Below, piece by piece: positions 16,460 through 25,081 of a stretch of DNA of 37,455 nt. Source of the DNA: Flavobacterium panacis (lineage in GTDB: Bacteria; Bacteroidota; Bacteroidia; Flavobacteriales; Flavobacteriaceae). The notes under the pieces were generated by a model that worked only from the letters and a program-made list of their open reading frames with translations, was not told the DNA's origin and ran no database searches. The position numbers and the translations under genes are program-made. Position 1 is the first letter of the stretch; each line of letters opens with the position of its first letter. Location of the stretch: assembly GCF_024649945.1 (NCBI RefSeq), contig NZ_JANKMS010000021.1, positions 1 through 37,455 of the forward strand. Reading direction: 5' to 3'.

Positions 16460-17905
16460 ATGAAAAAATTAAATAGAATAAATACAGGATTAGAAAAGTT
16501 ACAGCCAATTAAGGTGGTTCAGTTTGGAGAAGGTAACTTTTTAAGAGCCTTTGTTGATTATGCTTTTTACAGACTAAATAAAGAAGTTGATTTTAATGCC
16601 GGTATTGCAATAGTTCAACCTTTGAAAGACGGTATGGTAAATATGATTAATGATCAGGATGGTCTTTATACCTTGTTTATGAACGGAATCAAAAAAGGGG
16701 AAAAGATACAGGACATTGAGTTAATTGATAATATTGTAAAAACGGTAAACCCATATACTGAATTTACGAATTATTTGGCTTTAGCTAAAGAAGAAGAACT
16801 TCAGTTTATTGTTTCTAATACTACAGAAGCTGGAATTGAATTTATTGAAAGTGATACTCCAGACATGCAGCCACCAGTGTCATTTCCTGCAAAATTGACG
16901 GTTTTATTATATGAAAGATTTAAACATTTTAACGGAGATGCTTCTAAAGGAGTTACAATAATTCCTTGTGAATTAATTGATTATAACTCTGAGACACTTA
17001 AAAAATATATTTTACAATATGTTGATTTGTGGAAATTAGAAGAGGCATTTAAAACTTGGGTATCACATGCTTGTACCTATCATAGTACTTTGGTTGACAG
17101 AATTGTTCCTGGATATCCAAGAGCTGAAATTGAAGAATACAATAGTAAATTAGATTATCAGGACAATTTAATTGTTGCGGCTGAACCTTTTTTCCTTTGG
17201 GCTATTGAAGGTGGAGATGATTTAAAAGCAAAATTGCCTTTTCACAAAACAGATTTGAATGTAAAAATCGTTGATGATATACGTCCTTTTAAAATGATTA
17301 AAGTTCGTATTTTAAACGGTGCGCATACGGCAATGGTTCCTTTTTCACTTTTGCATGGTAATAAATTAGTAATGGAAACTGTTAACGGAGATTTTACTGG
17401 AAAATTTGTAAACAGTGTTATTAGTGAAATTAGTGAAACTCTTGATATGGACAAAAATGAAATTACAGCCTATTCTGAGGAAGTAATGGACCGATTTAAA
17501 AATCCATTTATCAAACATGCACTTGCTGATATTGCATTAAATTCTGTATCGAAATTCAAAGTAAGAGTTTTGCCTAGTTTATTAGGATATTTTAATGCTA
17601 ATAAAAAACTACCTGTTAATTTGACTTTTTCATTTGCTAGTTTAATTCGTTTCTACAAAGGAACTTGGAATGGTCAAAGTTTACCAGTTAAAGATGGTGA
17701 AGATATTACAACATTCTTCAACGGACTTTGGAAGTCTGATGACTACGAGAAAATCGCTCGTTTAACATTACAAAATAAATCATTCTGGGATCAAGATTTA
17801 ACTGAAATTCCAGGATTAACTAGAGCGATTACAATTGCTTTAGAAGAAATTGATTCAAACGGAATTGAAGCTGGTTTTGCTAAGTTTCAAGAAAGATTAA
17901 AATAA
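16460..17905 (+). CDS. uxaB: Tagaturonate reductase (altronate oxidoreductase)
   Basis: 481 residues from the ATG at 16460, the usual UxaB size. The in-frame ATG at 16424 adds twelve residues without family character. It belongs to the long-chain mannitol dehydrogenase family: FGEGNFLRAFVDY near the N-terminus is the NAD-binding start, and KMIKVRILNGAHTAMVP carries the catalytic Lys and the Asn/His of the family. It reduces D-tagaturonate to D-altronate with NADH in the cytoplasm. It sits between uxaC and uxaA in pathway terms, although a 220-bp repeat-bearing gap separates it from kdgA. Confidence 0.95.
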   Translation: MKKLNRINTGLEKLQPIKVVQFGEGNFLRAFVDYAFYRLNKEVDFNAGIAIVQPLKDGMVNMINDQDGLYTLFMNGIKKGEKIQDIELIDNIVKTVNPYTEFTNYLALAKEEELQFIVSNTTEAGIEFIESDTPDMQPPVSFPAKLTVLLYERFKHFNGDASKGVTIIPCELIDYNSETLKKYILQYVDLWKLEEAFKTWVSHACTYHSTLVDRIVPGYPRAEIEEYNSKLDYQDNLIVAAEPFFLWAIEGGDDLKAKLPFHKTDLNVKIVDDIRPFKMIKVRILNGAHTAMVPFSLLHGNKLVMETVNGDFTGKFVNSVISEISETLDMDKNEITAYSEEVMDRFKNPFIKHALADIALNSVSKFKVRVLPSLLGYFNANKKLPVNLTFSFASLIRFYKGTWNGQSLPVKDGEDITTFFNGLWKSDDYEKIARLTLQNKSFWDQDLTEIPGLTRAITIALEEIDSNGIEAGFAKFQERLK

Positions 17906-17918
17906 AAAAGGTTAAACA

Positions 17919-18030
17919 ATTAGATTTTAATTAGAATCTAATTTGATCGGCTAAAATCTTTTATAATCTGCGTGAAATGCTTTTTTTACGCAGATTTACA
18001 CAGATTAAAGCAGATTTGTACAGATTTAAA
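17919..18030. repeat. Hairpins and degenerate 'cagatt' repeats before uxaA
   Basis: Two perfect stems are visible: 17919-17926 with 17935-17942 (8 bp), and AATCTGCGT (17965-17973) with 17988-17996 (9 bp). The second is followed by four loosely repeated words of the form c/g-n-cagatt up to about 18027. Related 'aatctgc' stems occur at 31665-31746, so this is a dispersed intergenic family. No gene lies in the gap of 217 bp. Confidence 0.6.
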
Positions 18031-18122
18031 TCTAAGATGTTGCGTAAAATTGAGAAAGTAAAATTTTATTCAACTCTTTAAAATAAAAGAAAAACAAAAA
18101 GAACAAAGAACAAAGGTTAATT

Positions 18123-19745
18123 ATGGCAACGCAGAAAAAATTAATAAAAGTTCATCCTACTGATAATGTAGCGGTGGCTTTAGTGAATCTGTCAGCTGGC
18201 GAAGTGATTGATTTTGAAGGACAATCAATTACTGTTGAGTCTGATGTGAAAATGAAACATAAGATTGCAATGGTTCCTTTTAATGTAGGAGACAGAATCA
18301 TTATGTATGGTGTTTTAGTTGGAAAAGCAAGTGCAAGAATCGAAAAAGGAGGATTGCTTTCTACTGAAAATGTAAAACACGAGAGTGATAAAGTTACAGG
18401 TAAAACTGAAACTATTGGCTGGGATGCTCCAAATGTAGACAAATGGAAAGATAGAACGTGGCAGGGCTATCATAGAGAAGATGGGCAGGTTGGAACAGAG
18501 AATGTTTGGTTGTTTTTTCCATTGGTTTTTTGTGAAAACAGAAACATCGAAATCTTAAAAGATATTTTCGAAAAAGAATTGATGAAACCTAAAGAAAACG
18601 ATTATCAGTTATTGTTACGTTCTTTGGTGAAATCAGAAACTGGTGGAGCAGGAAATCAAGAAGCTTCAAACGATGCTAATTTATTCAATAATATTGAAGT
18701 TAAATTCATTACGCACCAAGGTGGTTGTGGTGGAATTCGTCAGGATTCTCACAGTTTGGCTAAATTGTTGGCTGGTTATGTAAACAATCCAAACGTAGCT
18801 GGAGCAACTGTATTGAGTTTAGGATGTCAAAATCTTCAGATTTCAATTTTTAAAGATGCTTTAGATGCAATCAATCCAAATAGCAAAAAGCCAGTTTTAA
18901 TTTACGATCAGCAATCTATCGGAACTATTGAAACGATGTTGAGCAGTGTTGTAAAAGATACTTTCGAAGCGATTAAGAAAGCAAACGAAATTAAGAGAGA
19001 ACCAGCTCCATTGTCTAAACTAAGAATTGGTTTGGAGTGTGGTGGATCTGACGGATTCTCTGGAATTTCTGCAAATCCAACTTTAGGAGTATTGTCAGAT
19101 AAATTGGCAGCATTAGGAGGAACAACGATCCTTTCTGAATTCCCAGAATTGTGTGGTGTAGAGCAGGAATTAGTAAACCGTTGCGTTGATGACGAAGACG
19201 GAAAACGTTTCTTAGATTTGATGAAATGGTACGAAAAAACAGTTGTTGATGCAGGTTCAGGATTTGATATGAATCCTTCTCCAGGTAACATCAAAGACGG
19301 TTTGATTACGGATGCTATGAAATCTGCAGGAGCTGCTAAAAAAGGAGGAACATCTCCAATTGCAGGTGTTTTTGACTACGGAGAATATATCAATGAGCCA
19401 GGATTAACGTTGTTGTGTACGCCAGGAAATGATGTGGAATGTACAACTGCAATGGTAGGATCTGGAGCTAATATGGTATTGTTTACAACAGGTTTAGGAA
19501 CTCCTACAGGAAATCCAATTGCACCAGTAGTAAAAATATCTTCTAACTCAGAATTGGCTGCAAAAATGTCTGATATTATCGATATTGACACTGGTGGAAT
19601 TATCAAAGGTGAAAAATCTATCGAAGAAATGGCAGATGAAATGCTTGAAACTATTATCGATATTGCTAGTGGTACTGTGAAAACTAAGGCAGCGATACTG
19701 AATCAAAATGACTTTATTCCTTGGAAAAGAGGAGTATCTCTATAG
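18123..19745 (+). CDS. uxaA: Altronate dehydratase
   Basis: 540 residues, two-domain UxaA: an N-terminal SAF domain (about 8-95) and a C-terminal catalytic domain. It dehydrates D-altronate to 2-keto-3-deoxygluconate with a divalent metal, usually iron. Family marks are the FITHQGGCGGIRQDS segment, LSLGCQNLQ, GLECGGSDGFSGISANP, and the C-terminal CTPGNDVECTTAMVGSG. It is the last cytoplasmic pathway gene and is followed by a strong terminator. Its product joins that of KduD, so both branches feed KdgK. Confidence 0.96.
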   Translation: MATQKKLIKVHPTDNVAVALVNLSAGEVIDFEGQSITVESDVKMKHKIAMVPFNVGDRIIMYGVLVGKASARIEKGGLLSTENVKHESDKVTGKTETIGWDAPNVDKWKDRTWQGYHREDGQVGTENVWLFFPLVFCENRNIEILKDIFEKELMKPKENDYQLLLRSLVKSETGGAGNQEASNDANLFNNIEVKFITHQGGCGGIRQDSHSLAKLLAGYVNNPNVAGATVLSLGCQNLQISIFKDALDAINPNSKKPVLIYDQQSIGTIETMLSSVVKDTFEAIKKANEIKREPAPLSKLRIGLECGGSDGFSGISANPTLGVLSDKLAALGGTTILSEFPELCGVEQELVNRCVDDEDGKRFLDLMKWYEKTVVDAGSGFDMNPSPGNIKDGLITDAMKSAGAAKKGGTSPIAGVFDYGEYINEPGLTLLCTPGNDVECTTAMVGSGANMVLFTTGLGTPTGNPIAPVVKISSNSELAAKMSDIIDIDTGGIIKGEKSIEEMADEMLETIIDIASGTVKTKAAILNQNDFIPWKRGVSL

Positions 19746-19773
19746 TTTTTTAAATCATAAGTTAGTTATAGAA

Positions 19774-19809
19774 GTCCATTTAAACATTGTTTTAAATGGG
19801 CTTTTTTTT
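19774..19809 (+). terminator. Intrinsic terminator after uxaA
   Basis: Bases 19774-19784 pair with 19791-19801 (eleven pairs, one T/G wobble), followed by eight T. It closes the cytoplasmic uronate block. Confidence 0.8.
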
Positions 19810-19907
19810 GTCTAATCTTTACTTAAGAAAAAGAAAACCATATAAGCAAAATAAAATATTAGATTTCAAGATTAAAGCTCCATTGGAGCGGCACATTTTG
19901 TGTTTGC

Positions 19908-19939
19908 AGCAAAAAAAAAGCTCACGGTTAAATGAGCTT
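19908..19939 (-). terminator. Intrinsic terminator of the lacI gene
   Basis: On the minus strand AAGCTCA / TGAGCTT (19933-19939 with 19918-19924) forms a stem with an 8-base loop, directly followed by a run of T (complement of the A-run at 19911-19919). It lies 29 bp beyond the regulator stop. Confidence 0.7.
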
Positions 19940-19967
19940 ATATTACTTATATGGTTTAAAATTATTT

Positions 19968-20996
19968 CTAGAAGTTAGTTTTTTTAGAAGACTTACGAAT
20001 ATGTAATTCTGGCGCAAGAACAACCTTTTTTTCGATTTTAATAGTATCTGTTTTATCAACCTGCTCTAAGAACACACGGGCAGACATTCTTCCCATTTCC
20101 AATGGTGACTGATCAACAGATGTTATCGATAATTCCATGAATTTAGTAAAAGGCTCGTTACTGAAACCTGCGACACAAAATTCATTTGGAATATCAATAT
20201 TTCGTTCTTTCAGCTCCTGAATTGCACCTAATGCAGCAAAATCACTTGATGAGAAAAGAGCATCTGGAGGTGTTGCCAATTGTAAAAGTTTGTCTATTGA
20301 TTCTTTTCCTGCTTCAACGGCACTTTTGGTATAAATAACATATTCTTCTTTAAATTCTATTCCGTTATCTAATAAAGCTTGTTTGTAGCCTAAAAACCTG
20401 TTTTTAAAGATATCTAACGATTGATCTCCTGAAAAATGAGCAATATTCCTGCATCCTTCGTCAATTAGATGTTTTGTTGCTAAATAGCCGCCTTTAAAGT
20501 CATTAATAGTAACAGAACTTACTCCGTCTATGTGTTTACTTCTATCAAAGAATATTAGAGGTACATTTTTTTCTAATACATTTCTAAAAGCACTATCATT
20601 TTCATTGGAGATTCCCGTAACAGACATCATGATTCCGTCAACCTGTGCATCAACAAGTGTGTGTAGGTTTTCATTTTCTCTCTTAATGCTTTCGTGCGTC
20701 TGACATATGATTACTTGGTAACCGTGAGGATAGAGTTCTTCTTCGATGCCTCGAATTACAGAAGCAAAGAAATTACTGTCAATACGCGGCACAATAACTC
20801 CGATATTATTACTTCGACCACTTTTTAAAGCTAGCGCTAATTTATTTTGCTTATAGTTCATTTCTGCGGCAGTTTTAATAACCAGTTCGCGTGTAGCTTC
20901 CTTAATTTTAGGATTGTTGTTTAAAGCTCTGGAAACCGTTGCAGCAGTGATGTTTAGTTTTTCAGCAATATCGTAAATAGTTACTTTTTCACTCAT
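19968..20996 (-). CDS. LacI-family transcriptional regulator of the pectin/uronate block
   Basis: 342 residues. The N-terminal LacI helix-turn-helix (TIYDIAEKLNITAATVSRAL, residues 5-24, then NNNPKIKEATR with the hinge helix near LALALKSGRSNNIGVI) is followed by a periplasmic-binding-protein-like sensor domain (about 62-335). It represses by binding palindromes centred on CG and releases on binding a pathway sugar acid. It sits between the catabolic and depolymerase blocks. LacI-type palindromes with central ATCGAT lie before exuT, kduI, GH28 and its own gene, so it is the obvious local repressor. The effector is unknown; KDG, galacturonate or tagaturonate are candidates. Confidence 0.93.
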   Translation of the reverse strand: MSEKVTIYDIAEKLNITAATVSRALNNNPKIKEATRELVIKTAAEMNYKQNKLALALKSGRSNNIGVIVPRIDSNFFASVIRGIEEELYPHGYQVIICQTHESIKRENENLHTLVDAQVDGIMMSVTGISNENDSAFRNVLEKNVPLIFFDRSKHIDGVSSVTINDFKGGYLATKHLIDEGCRNIAHFSGDQSLDIFKNRFLGYKQALLDNGIEFKEEYVIYTKSAVEAGKESIDKLLQLATPPDALFSSSDFAALGAIQELKERNIDIPNEFCVAGFSNEPFTKFMELSITSVDQSPLEMGRMSARVFLEQVDKTDTIKIEKKVVLAPELHIRKSSKKTNF

Positions 20997-21027
20997 TCAA
21001 AAAAAGTTTATCGAATTATTTATTAGA

Positions 21028-21035
21028 CAAAAGTA
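21028..21035 (-). promoter_or_regulatory. -7 element of the lacI promoter
   Basis: On the minus strand this reads TACTTTTG, matching TAnnTTTG, about 32 bp before the regulator's ATG. No TTTG is seen 19-20 bp upstream, so the promoter is probably weak. Confidence 0.4.
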
Positions 21036-21062
21036 CATTTTTTTTCATTATATAATATAAAT

Positions 21063-21076
21063 TGTTATCGATTACC
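21063..21076. promoter_or_regulatory. Weaker LacI-type operator upstream of lacI
   Basis: TGTTATCGATTACC differs at two positions from TGTAATCGATTACA. It lies 67 bp upstream of the lacI start and about 150 bp from the strong operator before GH28, spaced so that a tetrameric or looped complex could span the divergent region. Autoregulation is likely. Confidence 0.55.
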
Positions 21077-21194
21077 CTATTCAAAAAATCAAACGTTTTA
21101 GGCTTTATAATGATAATAATTTATCTAAATTTTTGCGTTAAATGTAATTAAATTTTATAATAAAAATTAAATATATAATTTTTTTCTAAATTAA

Positions 21195-21240
21195 TTTGGT
21201 CTCTTAGAACAATTTTTTTACTTTCGTGTAATCGATTACA
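21195..21240 (+). promoter_or_regulatory. GH28 operon promoter with perfect LacI-type operator
   Basis: TTTG (21195-21198), a 20-bp spacer, TACTTTCG (21219-21226, one change from TAnnTTTG), then the perfect 14-bp palindrome TGTAATCGATTACA at 21227-21240. The operator again touches the -7 element with no gap, as before exuT and kduI. It probably drives the whole depolymerase block to the CE12 gene. Confidence 0.8.
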
Positions 21241-21285
21241 TAATTTTCAAACGTTTTCGGTAATAAACAAGAAATTATTGCACAA

Positions 21286-22728
21286 ATGATTACAAATAAG
21301 AACATCAAATTCTGGAGAGTTTTATTTTTAGCCTTATCTAGTATATTGGCTGTATCATGTGCAAAAAAGATTTCATCATCTTCGTCAGATTCAAATAATC
21401 CTTGGAAAAAAATGGATTTGGTTTTGAAGAGTATTCCTCAAACACATTTTTCAAATAAAATTTATAATATAAACGATTTTGGAGCAGTTGCAGATGGTAA
21501 AACACTAAATACAGTTGCATTTGAAAAAGCAATAAAAGAATGTGCAGCAAATGGAGGTGGTCAGGTTTTGGTTCCAAATGGAAAATATTTGACAGGAGCA
21601 ATACATTTAGAGAGTAATGTTAATCTGCATTTAGAAGATCATGCGGAAATTCTTTTTAGCTTAAATCCTAAAGATTATCCAATGGTACATACTTCTTGGG
21701 AAGGAACTGAAGTGATGAATTATTCACCACTTATTTATGCAAAGAATAAAACGAATATAGCCGTTACTGGAAAAGGTACTTTAAATGGTCAGGCGGATAG
21801 TACCAATTGGTGGATTTGGTCTGGAGGTAAAAATTATGGTTGGAAAAAAGGTATTCCGTCTCAAAATGATCCTACGAATCGTGAGGTTTTAGTAGAAATG
21901 GCCGAAAAAGGAACTCCAGTTTCAGAAAGAATTTTTGGTGAAGGACGCTATTTAAGACCAAATTTTATTGAGTTTTTCGAATGTAACACAGCATTAATAA
22001 AAGACGTTACCATTATAAATTCTCCTTTTTGGATTCTGCATCCAATCAAAACCAATAATATGATTATTGATGGAGTAACAGTTAACAGTCATGGGCCAAA
22101 TAACGATGGTTGCGATCCTGAATATTCTCAGAATATTGTAATTAGAAATTGCACTTTTAATACAGGAGATGACTGTATTGCAATTAAAGCAGGAAGAGAT
22201 GGTGACGGAAGAAGAGTAGCAATTCCAAGTAAAAATATCATTGTACAAAACTGCAAAATGATTGACGGTCATGGTGGAGTGGTAATAGGAAGCGAAATTT
22301 CTGCGGGTGTCAACAATGTTTTTGTAGAAAATTGTGTAATGGACAGTCCAAATTTAGATAGAGCAATCCGAATCAAAACCAATTCAAAAAGGGGAGGTGT
22401 AATTGAAGATATTTTTGTGCGAAATCTTGAAGTGGGAACTGTTAAGGAATGTGTTTTGAAATTAAATATGTTTTACAATGTTTACGGTTCGCAGACAGGA
22501 AACTTTATTCCGACAATCAGAAATGTGAGTCTGGAAAATGTAAATGTGAAAAACGGCGGAAAATATAGTGTTTGGGCAGAAGGATACAAAGAATCTCCAG
22601 TTGAAAATATTACACTGAAAAATGTCAAAATTGAGAAAGTAGATTCGCTTTATTTACTGAAAAATGTTAAAAATATAAACTTTATAGAAACCTACGTAAA
22701 CAACAAAAAAGTAGAATCTATTAAATGA
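21286..22728 (+). CDS. GH28 polygalacturonase, lipoprotein
   Basis: 480 residues. The signal peptide carries a lipobox (LAVSC, Cys at about 25), so the enzyme is membrane-anchored. The right-handed parallel beta-helix of GH28 holds all four signatures: NNDGCDPE with Asp274 and Asp277, GDD with Asp295/296, GHGG with His329, and RIK with Arg362/Lys364. It hydrolyses alpha-1,4 bonds of polygalacturonate; the NNDGCDPE form and the length suggest an exo-acting enzyme that releases galacturonate. It is the first gene behind the perfect LacI operator and head of the extracytoplasmic operon. Confidence 0.93.
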   Translation: MITNKNIKFWRVLFLALSSILAVSCAKKISSSSSDSNNPWKKMDLVLKSIPQTHFSNKIYNINDFGAVADGKTLNTVAFEKAIKECAANGGGQVLVPNGKYLTGAIHLESNVNLHLEDHAEILFSLNPKDYPMVHTSWEGTEVMNYSPLIYAKNKTNIAVTGKGTLNGQADSTNWWIWSGGKNYGWKKGIPSQNDPTNREVLVEMAEKGTPVSERIFGEGRYLRPNFIEFFECNTALIKDVTIINSPFWILHPIKTNNMIIDGVTVNSHGPNNDGCDPEYSQNIVIRNCTFNTGDDCIAIKAGRDGDGRRVAIPSKNIIVQNCKMIDGHGGVVIGSEISAGVNNVFVENCVMDSPNLDRAIRIKTNSKRGGVIEDIFVRNLEVGTVKECVLKLNMFYNVYGSQTGNFIPTIRNVSLENVNVKNGGKYSVWAEGYKESPVENITLKNVKIEKVDSLYLLKNVKNINFIETYVNNKKVESIK

Positions 22729-22801
22729 TAATAATTGTCTTCAGATATTGGTAATTAGTAATTTGAAAATTTTTGAGACTATTGTTTTTTGAAGGAGTTA
22801 A

Positions 22802-22830
22802 AAAGGAGTTTGACGACGTCGAACTCCTTT
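22802..22830. repeat. Hairpin between GH28 and esterase genes
   Basis: Bases 22802-22813 pair with 22819-22830 (twelve pairs with one T/G wobble, 5-base loop). Only a short pyrimidine tract follows, so termination would be partial at best. It could be an mRNA-processing or attenuation stem. Confidence 0.45.
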
Positions 22831-22855
22831 CTTAACTGAAAATTAAAAATCTAAG

Positions 22856-23794
22856 ATGCGTAAAACAGGCTTATTCTTATTAATGTTTTTTTGTGTTATT
22901 GCCGTACAGAGCCAGCAATATCAGGTTGATACATCGTATACGATTAAGAGCACTTTTACAAAATTAGTTAAGAAACATCCTTTCATTACAATTCCGAAAT
23001 TAAAGCCAAATCCTGAGGTGAAAGAAAGTTTCGATTTGATTTACAACAAAGATCAAAATCGGGTTTTACACTTTGATGCTTTTGTTTATACAAAAAAGAA
23101 AAAGAATCCAGCTGTCATTATGATTCATGGAGGAGGTTGGAGATCGGGCAATAAAAACCAGATGCAGTCTATAGGAAAAGAAATAGCTGCAAAAGGCTTT
23201 TCGACTTTTGCGATTGAATACAGATTGTCATTAGAAGCAAAATATCCTACAGGTGTTATTGATATAAAAAATGCGATTAAGTTTATTAAAGACAATGCAT
23301 CAAAATTTAATGTAGATCCAGACAAAATTGCTGTTTTAGGTTGTTCTTCAGGTGGACAAATGGCAGCATTAATTGGAACTACCAATAATAATCCAATTTT
23401 TGAAGATCCATCTTTTAAAAGTAAATCTTCATCAAAAGTAAATGCAATAATTGATGTTGATGGCGTTTTGGCATTCAAACATCCTGAATCATCGGAAGGA
23501 GATATGGCTGCTTTTTGGTTGGGCGGAAAATCGAATGAAATTCCAGAAAACTGGAAAGTCGCTTCAGCTTTAAGTCATACCGATAAAAATACACCGCCAG
23601 TGCTGTATATCTGCAGTAGTATTCCAAGATTTCATGCTGGTAGAGATGATATGATTAAAATTTTGAATGAGTATAAAATCTACAATGAAGTGCATACTAT
23701 TGCAGATTCTCCTCATTCATTTTGGTTTTATGAACCGTGGTTTAGCGAAACAATTTTATATACAACAAGATTTTTAGATAAAATTTTTAAATAA
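22856..23794 (+). CDS. Secreted alpha/beta-hydrolase esterase
   Basis: 312 residues with a signal peptide cleaved near VQSQ (about 20). The oxyanion motif HGGGW (91-95), nucleophile elbow GCSSGG with Ser164, acid Asp264/265 and His287 (DSPHSFW) form a normal hormone-sensitive-lipase/BD-FAE-like triad. It is a periplasmic or surface esterase. Between GH28 and GH105 it most likely removes acetyl or methyl esters from galacturonate oligomers. It shares length and fold with the esterase at 7029-7967, but the elbow and His contexts differ, so the two are not close copies. The exact substrate cannot be read from sequence. Confidence 0.85.
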   Translation: MRKTGLFLLMFFCVIAVQSQQYQVDTSYTIKSTFTKLVKKHPFITIPKLKPNPEVKESFDLIYNKDQNRVLHFDAFVYTKKKKNPAVIMIHGGGWRSGNKNQMQSIGKEIAAKGFSTFAIEYRLSLEAKYPTGVIDIKNAIKFIKDNASKFNVDPDKIAVLGCSSGGQMAALIGTTNNNPIFEDPSFKSKSSSKVNAIIDVDGVLAFKHPESSEGDMAAFWLGGKSNEIPENWKVASALSHTDKNTPPVLYICSSIPRFHAGRDDMIKILNEYKIYNEVHTIADSPHSFWFYEPWFSETILYTTRFLDKIFK

Positions 23795-23835
23795 ATTAGA
23801 GTAAAATTAAAAGTGCAAAACAAAAGATAAATCTT

Positions 23836-25059
23836 ATGAATAAATCTCTTTCTGCAAAATTAAATTCTCTAAAAACTATTTTGGTTTTACTAATAATTCT
23901 TGGAAGTAAAGTAAATGCACAAAATCAGGTTGATTCTGAAAATACTGTAATTCCGTATGATTTAAAATGGTCAGAACGTACAGCACTTTCGATCTTAGAA
24001 AAATATCCAGAAGCTTGGAGGCTTGATGGAAATGACAAACCTAAGTGGGATTATAAAATGGGATTTGTATTGTCTGCTTTTGAAAAATTATATCAAAAAA
24101 CAAACAATAAAAAGTATTTAGAGTACATCAAAGATTATGTTGATGAAATGATTGACAGTACTGGAAATATTAAAAAGTATGACCTGAAAGAATATAATAT
24201 TGATTATTTGAATCCAGGAAAACTGCTTTTTAATTTATATGATATAACAAAAGATTCACGCTATTTACAAATTATCGGAAAATTAAGAAATCAGCTGGAA
24301 ACACAGCCCAGAACGCCAAGTGGCGGATTTTGGCACAAGCAGATTTATCCGAATCAAATGTGGATTGATGGCTTGTATATGGCAGAACCTTTTTATACAC
24401 AGTTTACAGTTAAATATGAAAAAGGAAAGAGTTTAGATGATATTGCAAAACAGTTTGAATTGGTTCATAATCATATTGTAGATAAAAAAACAGGTTTAGT
24501 GTATCAAGCTTGGGATGAAAGCAAAGAAATTGCTTGGGCCAATAAACAAACTGGAACTTCTCCAACGATTTGGGGACGAGGCATAGGATGGTACATGTTG
24601 GCTTTGGTAGAAACATTGGATTATTTTCCGAAATCACATCCTAAGCACAAAGTTTTGGTAGAGTATTTGAATCAGATTTCAAAAAGTGTGAATCAGTTTA
24701 AAAGTGAGTCTGGTTTATGGTATCAGGTGGCAGATAAACCAGAAAAGTTTGGGAATTACGTAGAGCCATCTGCGTCAGGAATGATTATTTATGCTTTTGC
24801 AAAAGGAGCCAACAAAGGATATTTGTCTGGAAGTTATAAATCAACTGCCAAAAAATCTTTTGAGAGTTTTATAAAAGAATTTGTGAAAGTAGATAAAAAA
24901 GGAGTAGTTAATGTTTTGAATGTTTCTTCGAATGTTGGTTTAGGAGGAAAACCTTTTCGCGATGGAACAAACGAATATTATCTTACTGTAAAGCCAAATG
25001 ATAATGGTGCAATAGGAATTGGTGCATTTTTATTAGCAGCAATAGAATTAGAAAAATAA
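23836..25059 (+). CDS. GH105 unsaturated uronyl hydrolase 1
   Basis: 407 residues. The signal peptide ends near KVNAQNQ (about 29-31), so it is secreted to the periplasm. The (alpha/alpha)6-barrel GH105 fold (YteR/RhiN family) is recognised from SGGFWHKQIYPNQMW, the catalytic acid Asp178 in WIDGLYMAEPF, GRGIGWYMLALVETLDYFP and SASGMIIYAFAKGANKGY. It hydrates the 4,5-unsaturated uronic acid from the non-reducing end of oligomers made by pectate or rhamnogalacturonan lyase. The released sugar feeds KduI and KduD. It is followed 22 bp later by a paralogue of identical length. Confidence 0.93.
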   Translation: MNKSLSAKLNSLKTILVLLIILGSKVNAQNQVDSENTVIPYDLKWSERTALSILEKYPEAWRLDGNDKPKWDYKMGFVLSAFEKLYQKTNNKKYLEYIKDYVDEMIDSTGNIKKYDLKEYNIDYLNPGKLLFNLYDITKDSRYLQIIGKLRNQLETQPRTPSGGFWHKQIYPNQMWIDGLYMAEPFYTQFTVKYEKGKSLDDIAKQFELVHNHIVDKKTGLVYQAWDESKEIAWANKQTGTSPTIWGRGIGWYMLALVETLDYFPKSHPKHKVLVEYLNQISKSVNQFKSESGLWYQVADKPEKFGNYVEPSASGMIIYAFAKGANKGYLSGSYKSTAKKSFESFIKEFVKVDKKGVVNVLNVSSNVGLGGKPFRDGTNEYYLTVKPNDNGAIGIGAFLLAAIELEK

Positions 25060-25081
25060 TAGAATTTAAATATATTTTGAA

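Noticed and set aside
17990..18030. CRISPR-like array from the repeated 'cagatt' words
   Set aside because: The words are short, unequally spaced and degenerate, with no spacers and no cas genes.
19796..19978. Small plus-strand frame of 60 codons after uxaA
   Set aside because: It begins inside the uxaA terminator T-run and crosses the terminator and 3' end of the lacI gene; it has no protein-like composition.
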